From Usnea hakonensis (taxonomy: Eukaryota > Ascomycota > Lecanoromycetes > Lecanorales > Parmeliaceae), in contig BLJB01000142.1 of assembly GCA_013423325.1 (NCBI GenBank), positions 1-19,234 on the forward strand: a stretch of DNA of 19,234 bases, written 5' to 3'. Under the pieces are notes generated by a model. That model did no database searches, had not been told where the DNA came from, and saw only the letters and a program-made list of their open reading frames with translations. The position numbers and the translations under genes are program-made. Shown here piece after piece: positions 8,434 through 17,170 of the stretch (within the stretch, counting starts at the first letter, position 1; the number at the start of each line of letters is the position of its first letter).

Positions 8434-9683
8434 TTAGTCCAAGCTTAATCTCTTCAACAAGCTGTCAATCATATCATTCGACGCATCCATCCTTCCAACC
8501 GCCATCTGTGCCTGCTGCTGGAGTTCCTGCAACACGCACTTTGTGTAATCAAGGCTTTTGGTTTGTGTCTCCATATACCACAATGCATGCTTCTTGAGGC
8601 CAAGATCCGTTGTCTTCATCTTGAGAATGTTCACAAGCTCATTATTGGATGTGGAGGAGGTTTGTATCGCGTGGATCACTGGGAGCGAAAATTTGCCTTC
8701 GGTCAGGTCTTCACAAAACCCTTTGGCTGCAGTCATCTGAATGGGTTGATCAGCACTCGTGATTGGTGGCTACAAGTACTGAAGTTGGGACTGACCTGCT
8801 CAGAACAGAGATTGTTGTAATCATCCCGCACCTGGAATATCAACCCTATCAAATCAGTCAACGGCAGGACATTGTGCTTTGTCGAGCTGACACTCTGCAT
8901 CAGTCTGGCTGCCAGACGAAAGAGTCCTCCAGTCTTGTTCGAGATCATGAGGAGGTATTCATTCTCTGTCGGTACAGTCATGGAGTCGCGCCAGAACAGT
9001 TCGATTCCTTGTCCACGATGCAGATTCAGCATTTCCTCGTTGTATATGCGGAATGCTTGCAAAGGGTTGTCCAGGTGAAGGAGCTCTTGCTGTGCGAGAA
9101 AGTATGCATAGTTGCCTGCATTAATGCTCTGGGCAGTTCCAAAGATACAGTGTGCTGCCGGAAAGCCACGTCTCAATTGCGAGCCGTCTTGGATGTCATC
9201 GATCCTGAAAAACTTAGTTTCTTTCCCTAGAACAAAGGATTGCTAGTCCGAGGACATACAGGAGAGACGCGTTATGAAGCATTCCTACTACTTGATCGAT
9301 GATGTTGAGCGACCGCTCATCAATTCGCAACCACACATTGAAGGCATTCAGGACCTGGGTGCGAAAGTTCTTGCCAGGCAAAGACATGACGTAGTCAAAC
9401 GGTCTGGTAATTGCCTACAGCATAAATCAATATGACTGCTTGGGCAAGGATATGCCTGACAGCTAACTTTCTCGCTCTGTTCCGTCCACAAACCGCACAA
9501 GCTGAGGATGTTGCGGCTGTGACCATCGTCACTCTCGACGTTTGATCCGGGCGTCAGTGATCGAAGCGTCTCTGTCTCAGCTTCTGTTGTGTCGAGTCTG
9601 TCAGACGGAGATGTTGCAGTAGATGAACGCATTTCTTCGTCCATGGCAGGATGATGTGCTCGTTGGACCAGTGTTGCGGCCAT
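8434..9683 (-). CDS. Geranylgeranyl diphosphate synthase-type polyprenyl synthase
   Basis: trans-Isoprenyl diphosphate synthase that condenses isopentenyl diphosphate onto allylic diphosphates, most likely to C20 GGPP. Exons read 9683-9468, 9414-9260, 9204-8796 and 8736-8434; the introns are 53, 55 and 59 nt with GT-AG ends. This gives 360 aa. Motifs in order: PGKNFRTQ (85-92); first Asp-rich motif DDIQD (126-130) followed by RRG (135-137), split by intron 2; KTGGLF (214-219); second Asp-rich motif RDDYNN (250-255); GFCEDLTEGKFSLP near residue 266. Small residues Ala121 and Ser122 just before the first motif allow a C20 or longer chain. ATG 9683 has a strong context (A at -3, G at +4). In-frame ATGs at 9794 and 9824 would add 37 or 47 residues. 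Its position opposite a terpene cyclase suggests it feeds that enzyme rather than general prenylation. Confidence 0.9.
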
Positions 9684-10393
9684 ACTCGGTGTGCCCACAT
9701 CCGACTCCCGCTTGATCGTCTTTGGGGAGTTGACACTGATTTCAATGTTTTCGCTAATCTTAGGTAGCGTGAGCAGTCTTGATGGAAGAAACATCCTAAG
9801 GAGATGGAAGAGCCCTGCAAACATGATGAGACGGAGTTTGAAAAAGCTGTGAGGGGCGGTGGTGCACTGAGTCGATGATGTGAAAAAGGGGAGCACGGTA
9901 CACACTATGTCTTGCTCTCAGCAGCCCGTCATGCCAGACGAAATATGACGTTCCTGGATGCCAAGCGCATGCAACCCTGGCCTGTTGCTCCCCTTCATCA
10001 TGACCTCGGGCACCCTCGTATCTGTGAAGTAGAACTATACTCGTCCGAAAGTCGGGGTTCAAAGCTCAAATAAACCCCACCCTGGTGGCAAGCGGTACGG
10101 AGCAGCTAGCTCTGCTTTGGAGTCCCCAAGCATACTCGAGCCGAACAGGATGTTCCAGAACCTGGATCTCTATGCTGCGGTCGCTGCCAAATGTTTTGGA
10201 GACCGAGCTGTACCGGATCAGGGTATGCGAAACATTTGTCATCGATCAGCAAATGCCTTGATTTCAGCCAGCCGAGCCTTCAGATCGTCAAAGGCGAGGC
10301 TCGCGAGGCCCATCGATACGCCACTTCAAGGCCACGCGTAGTCTTCTACACGAGTACTTATTAGGACGAGGACGCCTTAGTTGCATATTACCG
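9684..10393. other. Upstream region of the prenyl synthase, no other gene
   Basis: The prenyl-synthase frame stays open leftward to a possible ATG at 9824, so the first 140 bases may be coding or 5' untranslated. Beyond that I see no domain-bearing frame on either strand. Confidence 0.3.
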
Positions 10394-10780
10394 AAGCGGG
10401 GTCTTTGCCCCGCTTTTTTGTCCCTATCAGTGAAACCATATATGGCCAATCAGCACGCAGTAATCGTCAAATTTTGCATGCGTCAGATTCTGCATGTGTA
10501 AGCCAGCAAATCCGACCCGATATGCTCTCTCCCAGCTCTCTCCCATTGTCGAGGCGTACCACGGAATCCTTTTGTTCCGCTTTTGTGTTTCTTCTGCAAT
10601 ACCGTATGTAATTCATCATCATGCAGTAAGGGTTGAGTTAGGTATTTGTAAGCCAGCCGATCTGGCCCAAAATGCTCTTTTTCAGCTCTCACTCATTGTC
10701 GAGGCGTACCACGGAATCCTTTTGCTCCGCTTTTTGTCCCTTCGGTAACACCTCATTTAGTCATTCAGCATATAGTGATT
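10394..10780 (+). repeat. Diverged ~150-bp repeat units ending in hairpin plus T-run
   Basis: Three related units follow each other. The hairpin ends are at 10394-10419 (AAGCGGGG/CCCCGCTT, then T6), 10562-10584 (CGGAA/TTCCG, then TTTT) and 10712-10733 (CGGA/TCCG, then TTTTT). The second and third units share TGTAAGCCAGC (about 10497 and 10648), a CTCTC-rich stretch, and TCGAGGCGTACCACGGA at 10549-10565 and 10699-10715, exactly 150 bases apart. The sequence after the first hairpin (AATCAGCACGCAGTAAT) resembles that after the third (ATTCAGCATATAGTGATT). Confidence 0.7.
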
Positions 10781-10850
10781 CTCGTAGCTAGCGAGCGAAG
10801 TCAAAAGAACAAGCCTAAGCTCGTAGGCTAGCGAGCGAAGTTAAAAGGAC
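10781..10850 (+). repeat. Two direct copies of a ~30-bp GCTAGCGAGCGAAG repeat
   Basis: CTCGTAGCTAGCGAGCGAAG plus TCAAAAGAAC at 10781-10810 recurs with three small differences at 10820-10850. The pair directly abuts the hairpin repeat family. Confidence 0.8.
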
Positions 10851-11182
10851 GAATTCATACGTCCAAAAAGGCCTACGGGATGAGGACACCAAACACAAAA
10901 AAGAAACATGACAATGTATAACCTCTTCACTAAGCATGTCGGCATCGCCACTGTTGGAGACATATACTTTAAATTTTTTACAAGCGTTAGGACACCGCTT
11001 TTCGGAGGGGGCAATGTTAGGACAGTATGCCTTTAAAACACGCGCTAGCTTATAATAGCGCCAGGCTAACTTAGCGCTGGCCTGAGAGATCTCTAATCTT
11101 ATCACCATACAGTAGGTACTTATCTACGTTACTTTTAAGTAAAGTAATACTCTGCATCCGTGTCGACCCTGATAGAATTAGG
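10851..11182. other. Intergenic DNA, nothing recognised
   Basis: A minus-strand ATG frame crosses it (11108-10815) but has no family signature, and its C-terminal end is encoded by the 30-bp repeat. I do not call it a gene. Confidence 0.3.
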
Positions 11183-11290
11183 CATGTGAAAGTCAGGCAA
11201 CCTGATCGGGTATGCTCTCTCAGCTCTCTCAGCTCTCTCAGCTCTCTCAGCTCTCTCTCAATATCGAGGCGTACCACGGACTTGTTCGCC
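11183..11290 (+). repeat. Distant fourth copy of the repeat family, with a 9-bp tandem array
   Basis: GCATGTGAAAGTCAGGCAACC then GGTATGCTCTCTC resembles the front of the units at 10497 and 10648, and the 17-base core TCGAGGCGTACCACGGA recurs exactly at 11264-11280. Between them AGCTCTCTC is repeated about four times (about 11219-11258), an expansion of the CTCTC-rich part of the other copies. The hairpin and T-run end is missing. Confidence 0.7.
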
Positions 11291-11924
11291 ATTGCACGTT
11301 AAGCGCTGTGCATGCATATTTCAAGCAGTGCATCATGCACGCTGACGTATAGGATCCCGGAAGTGGCTTATGGCTGTAATGCGGATGCGCTATGGCGTAG
11401 CTGCAGAAATTAGGATTTACGGAATAGGTAGGTAAACCAGGGTCCAGCTAAGAGTAAGGTACTGTTTTAGGTCTCCTACTTAGATAATTGATAAAATGGC
11501 TTGCTTGTTACATGCAGCCTACTTGAGTGGAAATAAAAACGGTGCGTGTTTCCGGCTGACTAAACCTTTCCTAAGCCTCCGGACTTCCATAGGTAGTAGT
11601 ATTTCCTATGGTTTCCTCGGGAATATGTTGGATCTCTCGTTGTCCATCAAGGTACCACGAGCATATCCGAAGCTACTAGTATCTAGTCGGCTTCCAGACT
11701 TTTATCTACCCACTACAGAGTTTGCTCTTCGACCGTAATCGCACCACTCACTGCATGCCTCGGGCTTTAAACAAGGGAACCAGGTGTTAGTATCGTTAGC
11801 TGAGAAGACTTCTTACTATGCATGATTCGGCAAGATGATGCTTGCTGATCCATCAAAGCCATGGACCTAGTCTTCCTCGGTGCTCGATTACCCATCTCGA
11901 GATGTGCCAAAGCCATCCATGCTC
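11291..11924. other. Intergenic DNA upstream of the terpene cyclase
   Basis: Apart from short frames with no recognisable domain (for example 11496-11738) nothing is visible. The cyclase promoter should lie in its right half. Confidence 0.3.
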
Positions 11925-11934
11925 TAAATATAAT
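11925..11934 (+). promoter_or_regulatory. TATA-like element of the terpene cyclase gene
   Basis: TAAATATAAT lies about 50 bases before the ATG at 11983, at a reasonable distance for a fungal core promoter with a short leader. This is motif and position only. Confidence 0.4.
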
Positions 11935-11982
11935 ACTTTGAGCCAGCGCTGCTCACTTGCTACACAAATCTAGAGACTCGCC

Positions 11983-13198
11983 ATGTTCCCAATGTTCCAC
12001 AAGCCGGAGGAGTTGGCACCGTCGTTCTACAGCTTTCGCTCCCGTTTGAATGCTCTCATACTTGGTCTTCCACTTGTCCAAAGCTTTACATCTCGATTAG
12101 CCGGTGTTCTTACCATGGGGTTTGTATGGTCCCGCCAAGTTGTGCCCTACGTCCCTTGCAACAAGCCGCCGCCGACCATTTTTGACCTCGAATGCCACCC
12201 TCGAGCGGATGCAGTCTGTGCGGAGCTTGATAGCTTCTTCATGAAGCACTGGCCGTTCAAAGATCAAAAAGAGAGGAATCGATTTTTCGCCTCCCAAACC
12301 AACCGATGGGCATGTTTTGCTTTTCCCATGGCTGATGATGACCGCCTCCTGGACACGGTCAAAGTGAACACACTGTTGTTCCTTCTTGATGGCAAGTCTG
12401 CCCGTGGGTCGCAATTTCATAGGGTCTGTGAGCTCATACATTTTTTGATAGACGTGGCAGAGGACATGAGTCTCGAAGAAGGCAAGAAGCTATACAAGAG
12501 GCTGATCCCAATTGCCATGGGTAAGAAGCTTCCAAACCGCAAAGATCCTTACGAGTGGATTACATATGACGTTTTTACGAGCATGCGTGCTTGTGATAAG
12601 GAACTCGCGGATCAAGTTCTCCGGGAAGCCTTGGTGTGTATCACTGCACAAGTTGACACAGAACGCCTTGCATGTCCAGACATGGGGACTTTGCTCCGAC
12701 AGCGAATCAAAGAGGGTGGCTGCGCGTGAGTGTCTTCTTTGCTCCATATCATGATTCAGGCTAATCAAAGCCGTCTCAAGCTTCGTCGCAGCCTGCATAC
12801 GATATAGCTCACAGCTACGCGTCCCTACTGAAACGCTGAAATCACTGGCAAGGATTGATGAAAGCTACGGTAAACTCGGTATCATCGTCAACGATATTCA
12901 CAGCTTCGACAAGGAATTTCATCTCTGGAACAAGGACCACAAAGAAGGGGCGAAGCTACTCAACATTGTAAATGCAATGTCTACAGAGGCTGGGGTATCA
13001 TATGAAACAGCAAAACGAATCTTGTGGGTCCTTTGTCGCGAGTGGGAGATTGATCACCAGGAGATGGTGGCAAAGGTGCTGCAAGGTAAAGGGGGCTCTG
13101 ATCCGGCTCTGAAATTGTACCTCAAAGGGCTAGAGTATGTGCTGGGTGGAAATGAGTATTGGAGCGAGACAACTGAGCGTTACCACTGGCGTGACTGA
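11983..13198 (+). CDS. Class I terpene cyclase (sesqui- or diterpene synthase)
   Basis: Ionises an allylic prenyl diphosphate with three Mg ions and cyclises it; cytosolic, no signal peptide. My model is 11983-12391, 12452-12725, 12781-13198, 366 aa, a normal size for fungal single-domain cyclases. The first metal motif is DDVAED (136-141), formed only when the 60-nt intron 12392-12451 (GC-AG ends, in frame, no stop) is removed; the upstream RLLDTVKVNTLLFLLD then leads straight into it, as in the family. The second motif is NDIHSFDKE (265-273, NDxxSxxxE). The C-terminal Arg-Tyr pair is in TTERYHW (358-364). Intron 2 (12726-12780) carries GCTAAT as branch site, and its removal gives KEGGCAFVAACIRYS. 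The divergent prenyl synthase suggests GGPP as substrate, but C15 cannot be excluded. The start ATG follows GCC. Confidence 0.88.
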
Positions 13199-14160
13199 GC
13201 TGGGTTGAAGTGCGGATCATCTCTCCGGAACTCGGATCAGACTAGTTATTAGATCCTGGTCTCGAGGAGGATGCTCATTTGTATGGAAAGAATGCCTAAC
13301 GAGAAAGGAGTGTGGTAAAAAGTCTAGTCAATATTCTGAACTCAATTGATATGATGGATAAACTGTCAACTTACTAAAAACAAGCTTAATTCAGAATCCA
13401 CTAAGATTGATAAGCTTACCTAGGTATCTTGATAATTAGAAGCGGAGCCTCGTCCGTCCGATAACCGGGGCAGGTTTTGTCTACAAAGAGGGCAATTTGT
13501 GGCTTGCGTGGGAGCATGCAAGGGTATCCTAGCCATCTCTAACCCATCGATACATTTGTCACTATCTCTACTCCATGTGGCAAAAGGGATCGTCCTATAA
13601 GTATATTACAACGTGCGGCATTCGATTCCCGAAGACGGCAGTTTAATTGGTACAGCCGCCGCTTTCGCATGAGCTCACAGGAGTGAATGTGGTAAGTGGC
13701 TTGAGCGGAGACCTCCGGGTCTGGAACGAGTACCGTGGCTGCTTTTGTGAATGTCATTGAACACGAGGCTGCCGCTGTACCGCGCTATTAAGAGAATTGC
13801 TCAATTTTGTCCATTTTTAGTACGGCTGGGCATGCTACCTTACACAGGGCCTTTACCTCACTAGCCCCGATAGGTACCTTTAGCCGAAGATGATCAGAGG
13901 GCGGACCATGTCCGATCACAGCCGCTGGCCTTGGAATGTCGATCAATGTCAATTTCCACGCTTGTATCGCGACTCTACCGTTATCCGAGACCTCGGCTCG
14001 GCTTCCCCAGAGTCAAGAGAACGCACACGACTTGGTTCAGTAATAGGGTTACCTTTGAATATCACTATGCATTTGAACACCAAGCCCACAGTGGAGATTT
14101 CATGTAGACACGGCTGGGAATATGCACGGTCATGATACCTCTCACGCTACCTCCTCGCCA
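13199..14160. other. Intergenic DNA, nothing recognised
   Basis: This includes the 3' untranslated region of the cyclase. Frames at 13757-13539 (minus) and 13890-14135 (plus) show no domain. A diverged copy of the CTAGGTA palindromic motif occurs near 13417. Confidence 0.3.
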
Positions 14161-14640
14161 ATTCTCGGGCTCTCATACTTCTTGTCCTCCTTCTTTGCAC
14201 GCCTGCATCTTGACCCCGCTCTCTGACGAGCAAAGCTATCTTCGATCAACATCGGCTGGTATACATATTGACCAAGACCAAATCGAGTAGGTCCAATTGA
14301 CACACGTCAGCTTTTTGGCCCCGTTTTGGACAGATAGTCGTTGATCCTCTCCTTCGCATGCTGCATCTCTACCCCGCTCTTGGACGAGCAAAAGATCTTC
14401 GGTCTGTACGAAAAATGTTACATGCATTAACCCAGATCAAATCGAGTGGGAAGTATTCACATCAGTAGGATATCAACCACGTTTGGTCTCCGATAATCGT
14501 CGTTCCTCTCACTCGCATGCTGCATCTTTACCCCACTCTTAGACGAGCAAAACTGGCTTTGATGTAATGAGTGGTATGGCTGTCATGCAAGACCAAATCA
14601 GATAGGATGCACGCTAGAGGTACGCCAAAATCGGCGATCC
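14161..14640 (+). repeat. Three tandem copies of a 158-159-bp unit
   Basis: The phrase TGCATCT-(5 nt)-CCCACTC or CCCGCTC-(about 4 nt)-GACGAGCAAA begins at 14204, 14362 and 14521, so the period is 158 then 159. A second conserved block, AGACCAAATC or AGATCAAATCGAGT, follows about 70 bases later in each copy. The copies are clearly diverged, with the blocks better kept than the spacers. The last copy is incomplete on the right. Confidence 0.8.
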
Positions 14641-14935
14641 AATACCTTAGAGGCTACTCTTTATGTCAAGCTCAGCCCGGGGAGAAATAACAAAGTCCCG
14701 CGGGCTTTCTAATAGCTCATCCGAATGTGTCCATAGATGCGAGGATCGTCATAGGCGTTTTTGAAGTCCAGACAGAACCGAAGGACCGGTGAACCTAGTA
14801 CGCTGCTGAAGGTTGAGCCATTTTGCTCAATGTGTCTTATCGTGATTGTGCATGATTGTCTTCGACATGAAAATATCTCACGAAATGCTGAATATTCCTT
14901 CATCCCTCAGCTCATCGATGAGAGTCAACGTCGAC
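14641..14935. other. Upstream region of the CRAL-TRIO gene
   Basis: The frame of the first CRAL-TRIO exon is open back to an ATG at 14852, so the right part could be coding. No other feature is seen. Confidence 0.3.
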
Positions 14936-16593
14936 ATGTCAACCCTGGATATAGCACTCGTAGCCATGATGATGTGCATCCTGCGGTTTTTCAGGTACAG
15001 ACATGAATCGAAATACGCAGAGTCGAAAATAGTCGAACCACAAATACTTGAATCGAAATCTCAAAGACGGCCTCCAATTCCTCCATTCAAGATGTATATT
15101 ACACCACCATCTACGCCGCCGACAGAGCATCCAAGTCGCGGATTAGGAGAGGTTTCATCATCCGTGACGGCTGTTACTCATCAGCCTGAGACTGAGAAGA
15201 AAGAGCCATCCTCGTCTACTAGGTCGTTCCCCTTGAATCGACAATCGAGCAACAAGGCCGAAGGCTCGCCACCTCCCACTCCGCCTGCCTCTACATGCAG
15301 CCAAAAGAGTATCAAAAGTAGTGCTAGTACAAAAAGTGAGACAACGGTTAAGCCTGTCAAAAGACGGTCGACGCAGGAGGACTCTGCGTTCAATTCGTTC
15401 ACGAGGCTCTGTGAAGCACATGGCCTTTTGAAAAGACCTTCAGGCCTGGAGGGGCACGACGTGGTTGATGGAATCAACGACGAAGCTACCCTTCTGTATG
15501 TGTTATGACCATTTCGTACAACAACATATCTATGAATTGGGATGCTCTGTGCTAATACAACTGCTAGACGTTTCTTCTATGCAAAGCAATGCGACGTCTC
15601 TGTAGCCCACAGACAGTTCAAAGAAGCCTATCAAGCCCGCGACGTCAACCAGCTCTGCTCTTTCTACCAGAACATTGACGTCCACGCCTATGAGGAAACA
15701 AGGAACCTAGTGAATTCATCCCTACATTCAAACCGTCCAGAGACTGATTATTTCGCACAGTACCCCCATTGGATCGGCCGCCGGGACAAGAAAGGTCAGC
15801 CCATTTGTATGTTCGATTTCGGCAAGCTTGACTCCAAGACCATGTCAGCATTCAAAGAGTCTTCCGCCAAAATGGGGGTCAAGAGGTCGGACTTGAAGAT
15901 GCCAGGCATCGTTTCAACAGAGATGTTGCGGGCTTTCACCATATTTGATACGCTCACCCGGTTCGTTATGCCATTGTGCTCTGCCGTGTCTAGTAGAAGG
16001 TATCCCGATATAGCAGTCACAAAGATGGTTTGCGTCGTCGACATTTCGGGCGTGGGGCTTCGTCAATTTTGGAGTATGCGGGGGTACATGCAGGATTTTT
16101 CTAAGCTTGTTGGGATCAACTATCCCGAGATCCTCGACCATGTTTTGGTACGTACACGATCATGTCCACCTCTCATCCACAGCGACAAAATTGCAAACTA
16201 AGGATATCCCAGGTCATAGGAGCACCTTCCTACTTCCCAACCGTCTGGAGTTGGATCAAGAAGTGGGTCGATCCCAACACCGTCAAGAAGCTCCACATCT
16301 TGCAGCCCTCCGAAGTCCTGCCGACGCTGCAGCAGTATCTCGACATGCAGAACATTGCCAAGAAATTCGGCGGCGACTTTGAGTACGCGCACGGCATGCA
16401 CCCTCAGCTTGATGACGAGGTAAAAGAGGTCTTGCAATGGTTGCCTCCGAATGCTTCGCTACCAATGGGGCCGTTAAAGTGGGTTGATCAGGGCAAGGAA
16501 GGTCGGTTTGTTGTTGCGGTTGGGAATAGTGAGGGACGGGCGAGGGAGGAGAAAGTGGCTAGACTACAATCAGGAGTCAAGCAGAGTGGATGA
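14936..16593 (+). CDS. Sec14-like CRAL-TRIO domain lipid-transfer protein
   Basis: CRAL-TRIO proteins hold a phospholipid or other small lipid in a hydrophobic pocket and move or present it between membranes. Exons are 14936-15495, 15568-16147 and 16213-16593, with introns of 72 and 65 nt (GTATGT and GTACGT donors; GCTAAT branch in the first), 506 aa. The N-terminal third is low-complexity, rich in Ser, Pro, Thr and Lys. The helical gate domain starts near TLLRFFYAKQ, and the lipid-binding core includes PHWIGRRDKKGQP, the VVDISGVGLRQFW strand, and VIGAPSYFPTVWSWIKKWVD with LDMQNIAKKFGGDFEY near the end. The start is uncertain: ATG 14852, 14936 and 15092 are all in frame. A short hydrophobic run (LDIALVAMMMCILRFF) follows 14936 and might act as an anchor. 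I chose 14936 as a compromise; a start at 15092 gives 454 aa and drops that run. Confidence 0.85.
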
Positions 16594-16779
16594 TCTGAAA
16601 AATCTATCTCAAGGTGTTAATGGACATGGCACATATTTTCATGTTGCAGGAAGTATTTCTCGGCGCCGAGCAGTCTGGCCCACGTTATGAAAAATTGTTG
16701 TCCTCACGTAGAGTCACGAAAAAATTTCATCTTTCCACGCACATCCCAAGACAACAGGACAACCAACCAGACAGAAGAC

Positions 16780-17170
16780 ATGTCTCTCTTTAGCCAAGCA
16801 ATACTAGAAGCCTACAACCGCTGTGAGAGCAATGACTACTATTTCACTTTTGAAAGCAGAGGCTATCCAGAAGAGGAGGAATTTGGACACTTAGGGCTTT
16901 TCCAGCCCTATTTCCCCGAAGTCAACCCGAACCAGCCCCTTGGCAGATCACGATGAAAATCAAGCAAATCTACTCCCCATCCCTACATTGCTGGATTCAA
17001 TCTGTCTCGACGAGGACCAGTACCCATGGAATATCATCTACGCTGGCTCGAATGACTTATTTTGGGCCCGCAGGCGCTTCAGACTCTATCAACAGCTCAA
17101 CGTAGATGCATACAAGGCGAAACCATTTTCAGGTACAGACGGGCAGCGACGAGCAGCTCTCTTGAATGAA
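16780..17170 (+). other. Coding-like frame upstream of CFIm25: uORF or frameshifted gene
   Basis: ATG 16780 (context GACATGT) opens a 58-residue acidic frame ending at TGA 16954-16956. A second frame, +1 relative to it, is open from 16895 and runs without a stop into the ATG of CFIm25 at 17171. It encodes a plausible protein segment (PWNIIYAGSNDLFWARRRF, then LYQQLNVDAYKAKPFSGTD). A one-base deletion in the CCCC at 16936-16939 would join the two frames and extend CFIm25. I recognise no domain. It may be an upstream regulatory ORF, an N-terminal extension hidden by a sequence error, or a decayed small gene. Confidence 0.35.

Noticed and set aside
5822..9683. Indole-diterpene (paxilline-type) cluster
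   Set aside because: A GGPP synthase and an FAD enzyme are present, but the monooxygenase resembles salicylate hydroxylases rather than the indole-diterpene epoxidase, and no membrane cyclase or indole prenyltransferase is in the window.
10394..10419. Bacterial rho-independent terminator
   Set aside because: The hairpin and T-run fit, but all surrounding genes are spliced and eukaryotic, and related hairpins recur in a repeat family. It is treated as part of that repeat.
10815..11108. 97-codon minus-strand ORF
   Set aside because: No recognisable domain, and its C-terminal end is encoded by the 30-bp direct repeat. It is probably chance.
10394..11290. CRISPR array
   Set aside because: The shared cores are only 17 bases, and the intervals between them (150 and about 565 bases) are too long and partly homologous to each other.
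12334..12354. DDDRLLD in the terpene cyclase as the metal-binding motif
   Set aside because: It resembles an Asp-rich motif, but in the family an RLLD-like segment lies about 12 residues before the true DDxxE. The real motif appears at 136-141 after removal of the GC-AG intron.
13890..14135. 81-codon plus-strand ORF
   Set aside because: No domain, no splice partner, and no codon pattern like the nearby genes.
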